Below are positions 13,201 through 24,788 of a DNA stretch of 64,000 bases, in pieces. Numbering within the stretch: the first letter of the stretch is position 1; each line of letters begins with the position of its first letter. The DNA is taken from contig CAIIXF020000002.1 of NCBI GenBank assembly GCA_903813345.2, positions 22,274,455-22,338,454 on the forward strand, in the 5' to 3' direction. The notes below the pieces were generated by a model, which was not told where the DNA came from, did no database searches, and saw only the letters and a program-made list of their open reading frames with translations. Origin of the DNA: Owenia fusiformis. Taxonomy: Eukaryota; Annelida; Polychaeta; Sabellida; Oweniidae. The translations under genes were made by a program, and so were the position numbers.

Positions 13201-16200
13201 ATCTCTGATCTCACCGAGCCAATCAGAGTTTGTCTTACACCATAAATTTATAGAATCAACAAGGGATAGATTGATTGGTCTATGCAGTCAAGATTCTAAA
13301 TTATATAGAATTGCAGGACATTTGTTGGCTTCGTTATTGAAATTGTGTTCAGAGTCATTTTCAGTGTTAAAATTCACAGCTGCTTCACTGCCAATGGCAA
13401 TCACTTTTCACTCTGAATGAACTTGGAAAAATGAGTTGACAATTGGGCAATCAACTGAATGCCAATATGGTAAATCGGGCAATCATATTTAATCAACCTT
13501 AGTCATCACTGTTTCTAGCCAATGGCAATCACTTTTCACTCTTGGCAATAATCTTGGAAAAACAGGTTGGGCAATGGATTTGATGCCATTATGTTAAATT
13601 GAATAATCATATTTTTTTCGTGAACCCTGATGTTGACCTTACAAATTGAGATGACAGTTGTCTGATTGTACATCAATTAACTGAGGGAGCATCAGTTAGC
13701 ATATATGTATGGTCCATCATGGTCCTACATGTCTAAGCGTGATAATTCACACTCAATGTCTTGGAAAATAAGATCTTATGATTTCTCCAATCATAATGGT
13801 GCCAAATACCAGTGCATAACTGGATTTCATGTTTGGCTGGGCATTTACAGAGTTCTTTTTGGGATGCACGTCTTTAGAACCAACCTCATTCTCAGACTGT
13901 GTTTTGCTTGTGCGTGTGTTCATAGGAGGCAACGAATATGTCATATTCATAGAGTATGTACTGAATGTTTCATTGAAAACTCTTTGAAGATTTTGGAACT
14001 TCTTATCCATGATATCTGTAATATTTGCCGACATGCTAATTTCATATCCAAGTGGTACATAAAGCTTATAGGGTATTTTTCCCGTGTATATATTTGTCAT
14101 ATCTGGCCAGGCTGGTCCAAGACTCTCATATACTCTTGATATTAGATATGATGCAGATATAATATTATCTCGCAAAACATCATAAAACTTGAAATAAAAA
14201 TGCACATTAACTGTTACATCTATTAATGTTTCTTTAAATGTACATTTATTCGCAACTTTTTGAAACCCTCTTGGGCATCTTGCTATTGAACACCCAGCTC
14301 TTCCAGTACATGTCCATTCTCCCTCCCCAAAATTTGGATCCAATGGATTAACAATGATATTCCTTTCATTATCAGTGATTGTATCTATTAAGATCTCAAA
14401 TGAATATAATCCTAGAATTGTCGGGTCAATCTTATACTTGCTGGGAAAGTCTATATAACATAGGTGGCCTAGTTGCTCTACCATTTTTGGGTAATCATGC
14501 CATTGCCTACTCTGCCAGCAATAAACATTGTGATATATTCCGAAATAATCAGCAACAGGATTCATTCCATATGTGACACATTTCTCACCAACTGTTTCAT
14601 TCACACATGTTCCTCCATTTCCATATAAGGTATCAATGCATGGCCTCGCGAGAGCACTGCCATTGGGTTCGAAATAGTCAAGGTGGCATAGCCTGTCTTT
14701 GATTAAACCAAATACTGTGTTGAAATCGAATGACTCAAGAAACTTGATATTTATGATAGCAACATCACATTTTATTTCCATTTTCCACATAACAGATTTC
14801 TGAACATAGTTACACTTTGCGCAGTTTATATTTCTATAATGTCGCTGTGTGATTGGATCATAACTTGGAGCGACACCAAGAAGCTCATTTTCTCCATACG
14901 TCTGACATTTTCTTTCTAATGCAGTTCCTTCAAAGTCAATGTGGCATACATCTATAAGGTAGACACGTATATATCCTCTCACAGGAACACACGCATAAAT
15001 ATGCCTCATGTTGTCATTTGCTGATTGTTCATTTTTCAGTCCTAGCATATTTAGTGTTACACCATCATCACTTTTGCTATTAAGTGTAACATTGCCCTTT
15101 GCTGTGGTAGTGTTAAGTGTAACGCAACCATCAGTTGTAGTATTTAGTAGAACTACATCAGAAATATTTTTTTCGTTTTCATTTTCTGAATGTGGATTGG
15201 ACTCACATTGACAAAGTTCCTTGTAGTCATGGCAACAATCTTGAAAATGAGAACACAAATTGTCGCATTGACAATAGAACTGTTTTATTTGTTCCCCTTC
15301 GACACTTTTTCCACATCTATTTTGACAAGATCTCTCCCCATATTGACATTTAATTTTAACTGGCACCCGGCAATTTATTCCCTCACCTTCGACTCCATCT
15401 ATTGGAGAGGAACTACTCGAGGCATGTTCTGGTAAATGTTTGGTCTGGTTTCTGTGAGAACTTGGATTGAGCCCTAGCTCTGTGCTAGTTTTAGCCAAGG
15501 ATATGATGATACAGTAGTAGATAAGGGATGATCCACGAAAAAGCAACATTGCGGTGGCCTGTAATTCTAAGTCTACAGTTGAAGCCTTGTTATTCTAAGC
15601 CTGTCATTCTTGGCCTGTTGGGAACTCTCCCTTGTAACTATCACTGTGTCACTAAAATTCAAAGAACATAATTTTTCCTATTTGTGAGTTATGTTTAGTA
15701 AAATGGTGGTGTCACAATTCTAGCCATTTTGAAAATCTGTCAACGATTTATTATGTCACCACCAAAAAGTGGTGACATATTCTTATGGTCTCCGTTTTTT
15801 TTACGGCAGTTGGCGTTTGGTGGTTGGCATCTGTAACAAATTCTTACAACTTCCAATAACTTAACAAATACTGTTTAGACTGACTTCAATTTTTTTCAAA
15901 ATCATCTACAAGTTTTCAGAAGTTCAAATCTAATTTGAAATATAAGATTTGACTTGCTTCAAATCGACCAATTTTTTCAAAATCATCTACAAGTTATCAG
16001 AAGTTCAAATCTGACTTTAGATTTGAGACTTGAACTTCAATGACCTTCTCAAGGTCAAAAATGGTCAAAAGGTCTTTTCAACTTGCTTCAAATTGACCAA
16101 TTTTTTTCAAAATTATCTACAACTTCTCAAAAGTTCAAATCTGACTATAGATTTGACCTTCAATTACATTCTTAAGGTCAAAAAAGATTTGACCTTCAAT

Positions 16201-19200
16201 TTTTAAAAAAAAAATCATCTACAAGTTCTCAGAAGTTCAAATCTGACTTTGGATTTGAGATTCCACTTTCAATGACATTCTCAGAGTCAAAAAGGTCTTT
16301 TTTCAACTTTATTCATTTTTTCAAAAAAAGTTCTCAGAAATTCAAATCTGACTTAAGATTGAACTCATAATATTATGAGTAATTAGGTGGTGACATTTTG
16401 TCATGTTAATGCCTTGTTTATTTTACATTTTCCCTTTTTTCCATGAAATAGTCTTTAATTATAAAGTTTTAAAATGAATTATGACAGAGCTGTTTCAACT
16501 TTGGTCATGCTATAATTTGATATTTTTTCTTATTGTTTGACATATATGAATTACAGTACAGTGTACTTAAATATCCTGGTAATTATTATTCTGAAATAAA
16601 ATTTTCTGGCTAGTGTTCTATATTATGCTTTTGTGAAAAAATATGCTCTCATGTGCTCTTATGTGACATTTTTCAGTTTGTATAAATTTGAATTACAGAA
16701 CTTGCAAAACTGATAATAAATATTAATAATACCTACCTTCTATTGAAGTTTTCTATTATGGTCCCATATTATGCTTTTGTGACAAAATGATGCTCCTTAA
16801 TTATTTTCTTTTTGTATAAATATATGAATTATATGTATGTAGACTGGTAATCATAATTTCTCTACCTTCTTATGAAGCTTTCCTAATGTCCTCCCATATA
16901 ATGCTTTTATGACAAAATATGCTCCTCAAATTATTCTCCAATCTTTTATTGTGAAGAATATATGAGTTACTTATGTATGCTGATGATTATAGTTTCTATA
17001 CCCCCTGAAGTTTTCCTATGAAATATAAGAAACATTCAACACTATGGTTATATAATACTCTTGTGCCCTGTTGTCATGCAGCTAGTTTTCTTTGCTTATC
17101 ACCTTTCACTCCTAACACATCTATGTGTAATGTTATTCCTTGTGCATCTTTTATGTAATAAGCTTTTGTGTGTGATGAAATTAAGAAAATGGGAGAAAGG
17201 TGTTTGATTTTTAATAACTGCATTATATAAAGGTAATTTTTACATCACCACCACAAGTGTTCACAAAGAGGAGGGAAAACCCCATGATTCAATTGATGAC
17301 ATACGATTTCCTCCTTCGCGCACCTCCTTTCCCGGAAGTACGTATATTTGTTTACCCTCCATCTTGGTTTTCAAATTTTTCAAATTGACCGAGTTTTAAA
17401 CCAATCAACGATCGATTCGCTTAACCAATCATCGACGATGTCATCTAAATACAGATTTACATTATAACATCCTCCGATCACAGGGCTTCAAAATCCAGAA
17501 TATCTTCTTTCTTTTTACCCCCTGCTATAACCAAGTTGGACGCGCCCGATTAAACTGAATCACGTGATCTAATTATGCGCCGATGACGTATACATGATTG
17601 CTGTCGCAATGATGCGACAGCCAATCAAATTGCGAGTTCTCAATCAGGGAAATGCTAACTGCTTATAGCAGGGGGGAAGAAGGAGGTACGGATTCTGGAC
17701 ACCTGCTTAGGAGGATGCATTATAAGCGTATGTCATCTTTGAACCCTGGGGTTTCTCCCCCTCTTGTGTTCACATATTGTTATGGTCTTGATGTTTGATG
17801 TTTGACACTTTTTGGATGGTGTTCAGTGTCTGTAACATAGGGCATGAGGTAACATTTTGCATGTTAATGCCTTGTTATCATTAGCAGAGATCAATTTCAA
17901 TTAATTATATTATTTATGATTTTGCTGAGCTATTGGACATTAACATTAGAAAGCTCAATCTGTCTACTTACATCTAATTTACACAAGTTACAAAAGAAAC
18001 GCTGTATGAAATAACAAATATTGTACAATTCATAATCATAACATCCTTTAAACTTTATTTTATCTGAATATGAAATATAACGCAACGAGGCTGTAAAAAC
18101 TGTTAAAACTTTCTGAACCATATTTTCTACATGTATTACCGAATAAAACAATTGCTACTTTACTGATTAGATGACATGTCTAAATACACCCATTATTAAA
18201 TAAAATTGATTCATTTAGGTTTTAATAACTATTTCAGTTCTTCTTTAATACATCTATCTTCAAATCATATAATCTATTATAATGCAAAACACAAATATAG
18301 TTCAATAAGTAAATATGTATATTAGTTGTAATGGCGAATTCGTAATACTAATTTGGCAACTGCTGGTAGAAACATAAAAATACCTATATAATAAGTATAG
18401 GTATCTAACTATATTGGGTCTATATCTTCTTGTTTTATAGATCCTACCGATTGAGAACAAAATGGCCGTTCCTGACTATCTACGTGGTTGTAATGGAGTT
18501 CTGAATGTTGGCATGGTGATTGTTACATGCCTATATATATCACTTGGTTTCTATGGTTACCTGACATTTGGACCTGAAGCATGTGATGTATTGGGAAGTA
18601 TAACCTTGAACCTTCCTTCTAAAAATTGGTGAGTGTAGACTTCATTTACTGGATGGAAATATTTTTATAATTTTTACATAATGCATAATAATCAAAAGAA
18701 TTTAAAATATAATTTGAAATTTCTGATTTCATATTTAAAGGCCCAATGTGGAGTTTGAAAATTTATTATTATTCATTTACTATTTTTAATGACTTACAGA
18801 CTTAAAAGTTATCTTAGAAATTTTCCCTTCGTAACTTTAAAATAAAATGGATGTTTCAGCAGATATTGCCTCCGTATTTGCAATCTAATGCACATATTAT
18901 TGCCTCGATGTTTTTGTGCATCGCCTCTGATTCTAATCTATGAAACTTTGGTAGATGTAAGTTGCTGCTACATATAAAAAGCTAATTTTATTGTATTTAG
19001 GTTGTATTTGGCTGTTCGTCTGAAGTTTTCCATAGCAATCTTTATATCCTATGGATTGCAATTTTACGTCCCGTTAGAGTTCATGTGGCCACCTATTAAT
19101 GAGAAATATGGCGATCACTATCCATGGTTGAGAAAGTATGGGGAATATATATTAAGATGTCTACTAGTCTTATTAACATGTGAGTTGTGATTTTTGTTTT

Positions 19201-20083
19201 TTTAATTCTTAGATTAATAAATATTCTGAATATACATTTTTACGTCAATACAAGTGATAACATCTTGTTAGGGTCTCCAAGTTTTTTGTGGATGGCATTA
19301 GGCGGTTATTGTTTGGTGTTCGGTGTCTGTAACAAATGGCAAGTGGTGCATGTTAATGCCTTGTCATTGTCTTGTTTCTTTAGACTATGAATGAATTATT
19401 TTAAGTACTTAGCCCTTTGACTTCATTACAAAATGAGGGCTAAAAATGCTTGAAAAACTTTAAAGTTCCACCACTAAGGTTTCTTAATTTGTTTCATTTA
19501 ACATAGATATTTTATTTATAATATTCGTCCCAGATACAGATCATCCAAATTGTGAATAGAAAATGCAAAATTAAAGCTGTACCAAAGGTTCGGCATCAGC
19601 ATATCGATAGTGACATTAATGTTGAAAATTGAAATTTTGGTTGTGTTTGAAATATTGAATTTATAAGGATTAATTTTGGAAGTGAAAACTTAGATTCATT
19701 AATTAGAAATCCCAAAAATGAAAAACCTTAATAGAAAAATGAACCTGGCCAGAGCAATACAAGATTTTAGGACGGAAAATCCAAAATGGCCACCTTTACA
19801 TTTACCGAGAATAATACATCATAATTTATATTTTCATATTTCAGTTGGAATATCAGCTTCTATACCCCACCTGGACTTACTTATAGCATTAGTAGGGGCC
19901 TTAGCCAGTAGTGCGCTTGCACTCATCATTCCCCCAATGTTGGAGTTATTCACTCGCTGGGATGGAGAATTAGGACGTTACAACTGGGTGCTATGGAAAG
20001 ATGTCGCTATTATCATTTTTGGACTAATTGGATTCGTAGCGGGAACTGCAGTGTCATTAATGTCAATTATACAAAAGTTTTAA
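7217..20083 (+). CDS. SLC36: SLC36-type proton-coupled amino-acid transporter (nine 3' exons)
   Basis: Exons: 7217-7307, 8163-8257, 8802-8906, 9697-9781, 11139-11303, 11698-11808, 18441-18628, 19001-19179, 19845-20083 (TAA). Every junction is AG/GT and the phases agree throughout, giving about 418 residues plus stop. Family members run about 450-500 residues, so some 50 N-terminal residues are missing upstream. Diagnostic motifs: MMHLLKGNIGTG in TM1 (exon 1), the YELPVLAYQ region, YFGTAMYAFEGIGV joined to ILPIENKM across the exon 6/7 boundary, and SASIPHLDLLIALVGALASS near the end. SLC36/PAT proteins are multi-pass membrane carriers that move small neutral amino acids with protons at plasma or lysosomal membranes; substrate here is inferred. 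Oddities: the first exon's 3' end is amplified 17-fold (7273 on), and intron 6 contains an antisense gene. A possible ATTAAA signal lies at 20185-20190. Confidence 0.93.
7273..8125 (+). repeat. 49/50-bp minisatellite made of an SLC36 exon end plus 5' splice site
   Basis: The unit runs from CAATGCCGTCTGCCATTG through GGATTATGG|GTAAGT into the intron. The first copy is the authentic exon (7217-7307). Sixteen more copies follow, plus a partial one at 8115. Starts fall every 50 bp from 7273 to 7723 and every 49 bp afterwards. The first eight copies keep GTAAGT donors and the last nine have GTAAAT. The period change and the donor change coincide at about 7700-7723, marking two sub-arrays. Confidence 0.95.
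8956..9160. mobile_element. MITE with CAGTGATCTCCCCAG termini
   Basis: CAGTGATCTCCCCAG at 8956-8970 is the exact reverse complement of the sequence at 9146-9160. CAATT lies immediately outside both ends and may be a target-site duplication. Internal sequence repeats a CAGGTGGGTG motif. A relative with nearly the same ends lies at 51408-51889. It sits in SLC36 intron 3 (8907-9696). Confidence 0.65.
12132..12283 (+). repeat. Dispersed repeat family R1, copy 1
   Basis: This is one of six copies in the window of a roughly 150-bp repeat. The family begins with a hairpin (TATGTCACCAC...GTGGTGACATA), then GGTCT, then GGTGTTCAGTG and CTGTAACAAATGGCA, and ends near TTTTGCATGTTAATGCCT. Here the hairpin is degenerate (TCACCGCCAGAAGTGGTGA). 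The class is not identified; there is no coding capacity. Confidence 0.6.
13753..15549 (-). CDS. Intronless somatomedin-B-domain extracellular protein, copy A (nested in SLC36 intron)
   Basis: The single open frame is 598 residues. Residues 1-23 form a signal peptide (MLLFRGSSLIYYCIIISLAK). A Ser-rich linker is followed by a somatomedin-B-like domain at about 60-114, with the CQNRCGKS ... FYCQCDNLC ... FQDCC-x-DY cysteine arrangement. Next come four imperfect VTLNTT-type repeats rich in N-glycosylation sites, then a Cys-rich region (about 185-460) with motifs such as YRNINCAKCNYV. The C-terminal hydrophobic segment (SSYALVFGTIMIG) plus a short basic tail implies a GPI signal or a single membrane anchor. 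The Cys-rich region resembles extracellular parts of lophotrochozoan adhesion/Mth-like receptors, but no seven-helix domain follows. It is antisense to, and wholly inside, SLC36 intron 6. The Met is shared with the paralogue. Function unknown. Confidence 0.85.
   Translation of the reverse strand: MLLFRGSSLIYYCIIISLAKTSTELGLNPSSHRNQTKHLPEHASSSSSPIDGVEGEGINCRVPVKIKCQYGERSCQNRCGKSVEGEQIKQFYCQCDNLCSHFQDCCHDYKELCQCESNPHSENENEKNISDVVLLNTTTDGCVTLNTTTAKGNVTLNSKSDDGVTLNMLGLKNEQSANDNMRHIYACVPVRGYIRVYLIDVCHIDFEGTALERKCQTYGENELLGVAPSYDPITQRHYRNINCAKCNYVQKSVMWKMEIKCDVAIINIKFLESFDFNTVFGLIKDRLCHLDYFEPNGSALARPCIDTLYGNGGTCVNETVGEKCVTYGMNPVADYFGIYHNVYCWQSRQWHDYPKMVEQLGHLCYIDFPSKYKIDPTILGLYSFEILIDTITDNERNIIVNPLDPNFGEGEWTCTGRAGCSIARCPRGFQKVANKCTFKETLIDVTVNVHFYFKFYDVLRDNIISASYLISRVYESLGPAWPDMTNIYTGKIPYKLYVPLGYEISMSANITDIMDKKFQNLQRVFNETFSTYSMNMTYSLPPMNTRTSKTQSENEVGSKDVHPKKNSVNAQPNMKSSYALVFGTIMIGEIIRSYFPRH
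15751..16420 (+). repeat. R1 family copy 2 with an internal expanded repeat
   Basis: It starts with the R1 hairpin TATGTCACCACC...GTGGTGACATA at 15752 and ends with the R1 tail (TCATGTTAATGCCTTGTTTA, 16401-16420). Between them, at about 15880-16360, lie four or five diverged copies of a roughly 100-bp unit containing ATCATCTACAAGTT and AGAAGTTCAAATCTGACTT. This is either an expanded core of the element or a nested satellite. Confidence 0.6.
17244..17880 (+). repeat. R1 family copy 3, split by a MITE
   Basis: The R1 start (ATCACCACCACAAGTG, 17244-17259) and body (TATGGTCTTGATG ... GCATGTTAATGCCTTG, ending about 17875) are separated by the 17265-17765 insertion. They rejoin cleanly when it and one copy of its 8-bp duplication are removed. 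Confidence 0.6.
17265..17765. mobile_element. 501-bp inverted-repeat transposon (hAT-like MITE) with 8-bp target-site duplication
   Basis: GTGTTCAC occurs directly on both sides (17257-17264 and 17766-17773). The ends are imperfect inverted repeats of about 40 bp, AAGAGGAGGGAAAACCCC on the left and AAGAGGGGGAGAAACCCC reading in from the right, both leading into GATGACATACG. Eight-bp duplications fit the hAT superfamily, but no transposase is present. The interior has three CCAAT motifs, a TGACGTA and a TCACGTGA. A related left end appears at 63921-64000. Confidence 0.75.
19270..19372 (+). repeat. R1 family copy 4 (partial, hairpin lost)
   Basis: The copy retains GGGTCTCC, GTGTTCGGTGTCTGTAACAA and CATGTTAATGCCTTG in R1 order but lacks the 5' hairpin. 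It lies in the last SLC36 intron. Confidence 0.55.
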
Positions 20084-20401
20084 AACTTTTTAAACACTAC
20101 ATATATGTGTACTGTAGCTATATGCTGATATTCCGGTTTTCAATTGATCAAATATTGTTCTGCTCCGTAACCATTAGGCTAACCATTAAACGCTCCTATT
20201 ACAAGTTTTCATTTTTGTGGATAATGCTATTAATGGAGCTAAAATGTTGGACCAGTAGGACTAAAAAGTAGGAGTGGTTTCAGCTTAATTGGGGGATAGA
20301 GTTGTCACATGGTATTTATTCTGCTATTGATATGTTTCTGTTGTCTTGTTTTAGTGTTAAGTTTATATTTTACTGAAAATGTATTTGATGGTTAAAGGAA
20401 A

Positions 20402-20755
20402 TACTGTAAATTACTTTAATTTGACAGCCGTTTTAATTTGGCTGATTTTGCATATTGATAAAAACTGCCAAATTAATATAAGTCTCTGCCAATTTTTGGA
20501 AAAAATCCCTGATTGAGAATTCTTTCAATATTTTAATCGTCGCCTCATTTTTTCAATTTTTACATTTTAGCTCCTATATGAAAGTAACACATCCCTGTGT
20601 CACCCAAGAGTAACCTCGCAATGTGGCTTCCTAGCTAGCCTTCCAAATCCATATTTTACTGATGAGTCAATCTACCATATTAAATAGCAGCCAAAATTCC
20701 CAAATTTGCCCAATCAGCCAAATTAATTAGCGCCAAATTAAAGCAATTTACAGTA
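20402..20755. mobile_element. MITE with TACTGTAAATTRCTTTAATT termini, just 3' of SLC36
   Basis: TACTGTAAATTACTTTAATT at 20402 is the inverted match of the right end, finishing at 20755, with one difference. TA ends suggest a TA target site. Internal sequence repeats CCAAATTAAT-like motifs. No coding capacity. Confidence 0.6.
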
Positions 20756-20904
20756 GGCCTATACGAGTACATACATGTTTTTTCTCAGGGTTATATTTGG
20801 CTTGGACACAGATGTTGTGATCATGTTAAGCTTCTTCATATTTGAGTGAGAAAATCCTGGAAATCCAAAATTCAATGGAGAGAGAATACTGGAAAATATA
20901 TCAA

Positions 20905-22055
20905 CATACACTGTATAAGACTCTGTACAATGCATCAACATTAAAGACTGTACATTGTCAACATATAAGACTCTGTACATTGTCAACATATAAGACTCTG
21001 TACAATGTCAACATATAAGACTCTGTACAATGTGAACATATAAGACTCTGTACAATGTGAACATATAAGACTCTGTACAATGTCAACATATAAGACTCTG
21101 AACAATGTCAACATATAAGACTCTGTACAATGTCAACATATAAGACTCTGTACAATGTGAACATATAAGACTCTGTACAATGTCAACATATAAGACTCTG
21201 TACAATGTGAACATATAAGACTCTGTACAATGTCAACATATAAGACTCTGTACAATGTCAACATATAAGACTCTGTACAATGTGAACATATAAGACTCTG
21301 TACAATGTGAACATATAAGACTCTGTACAATGTCAACATATAAGACTCTGAACAATGTCAACATATAAGACTCTGTACAATGTCAACATATAAGACTCTG
21401 TACAATGTCAACATATAAGACTCTGTACAATGTCAACATATAAGACTCTGTACAATGTCAACATATAAGACTCTGAACAATGTCAACATATAAGACTCTG
21501 TACAATGTCAACATATAAGACTCTGTACAATGTCAACATATAAGACTCTGTACAATGTCAACATACAGGACTCTGTACAATGTCAACATACAGGACTCTG
21601 TACAATGTCAACATATAACACTCTGTACAATGTCAACATATAAGACTCTGTACAATGTCAACATATAAGACTCTGTACAATGTCAACATATAAGACTCTG
21701 AACAATGTCAACATATAAGACTCTGTACAATGTCAACACATAACACTCTGTACAATGTCAACACATAAGACTCTGTACAATGTCAACATACAGGACTCTG
21801 TACAATGTCAACATACAGGACTCTGTACAATGTCAACATATAAGACTCTGTACAATGTCAACATACAGGACTCTGTACAATGTCAACATGCAGGACTCTG
21901 TACAATGTCAACATATAACACTCTGTACAATGTCAACATATAAGACTCTGTACAATGTCAACATATAAGACTCTGTACAATGTCAACATATAACACTCTG
22001 TACAATGTCAACACATAAGACTCTGTACAATGCATCAACATGTAAGACTCTGTAC
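20905..22055 (+). repeat. 25-bp tandem array, about 46 copies
   Basis: The unit is ACATATAAGACTCTGTACAA plus TGTCA. Variants substitute TGTGA, CTGAACAA or ACATACAGG. Because 25 is not a multiple of 3, all frames repeat every 75 bp and several stay open by chance. It is satellite-like with no sign of coding. Confidence 0.95.
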
Positions 22056-22226
22056 AATAACAGCTATTTAAAAAAATTCTACTTTTATTATAACATTTGT
22101 AATAAAAATTCAGATCTATTTTCCAATGTTTTTTATTTGCACATTGAAAATAATTTAGCATATGATTGATGCAGTAAATTCATTTGTAATATGAGTTATG
22201 GCTAGTACATGTACATACTGTTTTAT

Positions 22227-22377
22227 TATGTCACCACCACAAGTGGTGACATACTGTTGTGGTCTTCAACTTAATGTGGATGGTCTTCAGCGGTTGATGT
22301 TCAGTGGTTGATGCTCAGCAGTCAGCATCTGTAGCAAATGGCAGATGGTGACATTTTGCATGATAATGCCTTGTTTT
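22227..22377 (+). repeat. R1 family copy 5 (best-preserved)
   Basis: A complete copy: TATGTCACCACCACAAGTGG hairpin at 22227, GTGGTCTTC, several GGTTGATG(T/C)TCAG repeats, GTAGCAAATGGCAGATGGTG, and the tail GCATGATAATGCCTTGTTTT ending at 22377. Confidence 0.7.
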
Positions 22378-24788
22378 ATACAGTTATATAAAATGCTTTA
22401 GAAAATATTTTGTGCAATAATCTTTGATGCAATTTTTAGCACATTTCAAGGATTATTTTGTTTGTTGACGAACATGATGAATTGATATGGCTTTCAAGCA
22501 TATTGTATCATAGGACTTACATAGAGGGATATGTGATATTATTTAGTGTGATCAGTGATATAAGAAATATTCTTATATGATAAATGATGTCACAATAAAT
22601 AGGACTATTGAAATCGATGTATATAATGAAACAGCATATGTGACATTATTCATAAATTACCTTATATATGACCATATTTCATTATACCTTAAAATGTAGA
22701 ATTTGTTTTAACAATGATACCACCAACTGACCAATAGCCATGTAAATTACATTGTGCTATGATTCATATAATCTCAATTTTTATACCTGAAATTAATGAG
22801 TATTTTGCTCTACCTTTATTCAATAGATTGTAAATACACAAGCGGACTTCATCGTAGTTATCATTTCTCGGTTTTCATTATCAACTTTAAGCAGTCTAAA
22901 CCATTCCTCTGGATTTGTATCTGTGGTCTATTTTCTGAGAACATGTGTAAACAGTTATCATTACAATAATATTAATAAAAACATGAGTATGTTTGGCCTG
23001 GGGCATCATTACAAATAAATCCTAAAATACTGTATTATACCACTGAGAATCCCTGAGACTGAATTTAGTGATAGTACAGTTGCCTTGTCTATTTTAAGAT
23101 TCAGGGTAAGCCCCTGTATAATGAAGTTTTGTAAATAATATGTAAGAAATGTAAATGTATATATAGCATAATGAATTGGAGTTTAGTTGTGCATATGAAA
23201 GGGGAAAAGAATTTGTCCAGATAATTCTATTTCTGGGAAAAAGTTTAAGAAATATTGGTCTTCCTCTATTGCATTGTGCAAGTTATATGTTATTATTAAA
23301 CCATTTAGGACGAGATTTACAGTTATTATCTCTGTAAGGGTCTGAAAAGACAAGCCACCAAAATTGAATTGATCTTTTCCACAATATTTGGACACATGGA
23401 ATGTGGAACATATACAAACTTTTAGAGAATAACTTTCAAATTGTCTTGAATTATGTGCCTGACTATGACTCTTTCATATGCAGTAAAAAAAATTCTGAAA
23501 TTACAAGCTGATCTAATAGAGGACAGGTAAGCAATGTCATCCATGTAGGTAGTTGTCGGACAAAGGAAAGCCTACATTGAGTGTCTGACAATTACATATG
23601 GACAACATTGCCTCCCTGTCCTCTACTTGCTCATTTCGGAGGTTTGGGGAACGAGTGCCAAAATGACAAAAGAATGGGCCCAAGTGTTAATTTTCAAGGT
23701 TAAATAGATTGATGTTTACATACAGTAAAACCTGCCTTGGTGAACACATCTCTCTCTCTTACTGTACACCTGTCTCTAGTGGCTCCTCCACACATACTCT
23801 ACTGTTTTCTTTATAAATTACTCTCTCTCTGTAGTGAACACCTACCAACACTGAAAGTTTTTTCGCTGCAAGAAAATGTTTGATATACACAGGTTTTACT
23901 GTACTTGGTACTGTATGCAGGATTAACTGTACATTCATAAATCCATACTTCCATGGGTTCGTAGAAAAAACCGGGTACCGGGTAGTAAATCCTCCATGCT
24001 GGGTTCAAACCTGGTACCCGGTCTAAAAAACCGGGTACCCAAAAAAACGAAAAATACGAATATATAACATATATCATTAGAAAACTATTAACCCATACTT
24101 CCATACTCCAGAATGTTGCCATGGACGTCAGATTGTATGTATAGAGACCTAATACCATACAAATGTAAAGTGTTCCAGTGTTAAGAAACAGCAAAATGAA
24201 GTGAATGATAAGGAGAAATCCCTGCAATTTTGCTAGTTAAATAAAGGGACCATTGTAATAGTAAGGAATGAAATACTGATGAACATGTACATGTATATAT
24301 TTGTATCAAATATAACTTCATGTATTTTTATAATGAAATAAATATAAGGTAAATGATATACTCAGTTATTGCTTTTATAATGATATAAAATTGACATAAA
24401 TGTACACCTCTGTTTTTCCATATATATTTATTTTATTTTAATCATTACAAGTACAGTTTGGACCATAAATAAATGAGTCTTGGATTTGCTGAAGTGAGGA
24501 TTTTCCATGTTAAAAATAAGACTGGCCATGCATCAGTGGATGAGAGTATACAAAATGTAAAATAAACAAATTTTAGGTGATATATATTTAGACAATATGA
24601 ATATTAGAAACTATGGACTTTCAAACCACCATGGTTTGGAAATGGTGAAACAAAGTAAAACAAAACCAACAACTCATTAATTTATAGTCCAAACTGGACA
24701 TACTGTTACATATTTTTACATGCTGTTCACCGACTTTAGGAGTAAGATAGAAGTGTAATAAAATTCCTGTATCAAAGAGAATCAATCC
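22378..24788. other. Intergenic, no gene seen
   Basis: The stretch is AT-rich. It contains the MITE at 23721-23903 and a palindrome-rich patch at 23967-24046, where ACCGGGTACC and GGTACCCGGT motifs recur on both strands. Apart from these I see nothing. Confidence 0.5.
23721..23903. mobile_element. MITE with TACAGTAAAACCTG termini
   Basis: TACAGTAAAACCTG at 23721 and CAGGTTTTACTGTA ending at 23903 are exact inverted repeats. Flanking TA and a GTGAACAC internal motif are visible. The same terminal motif recurs as isolated pieces near 37985 and 50170, so the family is dispersed in the window. Confidence 0.65.

Larger units (their letters stand above)
13420..17230 (+). repeat. Segmental duplication, copy A (inside SLC36 intron 6)
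   Basis: Sequence around and including the nested gene is matched in the same order and orientation by 25940-31100. The matches are the ATGCCAATATGG/ATGCCATTATGC region downstream of the gene, the gene itself, its upstream flank to about 15730, and the 16740-17230 block (matched by about 30640-31100). Later insertions differ between the copies; the R1 repeat at 15751-16420 is present only here. The end points are estimates by eye. Confidence 0.7.

Noticed and set aside
15008-15435. Plus-strand frames opposite the somatomedin-B gene (also 27388-27905)
   Set aside because: They are antisense shadows of a strongly supported coding frame and conserved only because that frame is.
21133-22161. Open frames inside the 25-bp array on both strands
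   Set aside because: They are forced by a 75-bp codon period without stops, overlap each other in several frames and have no gene context.
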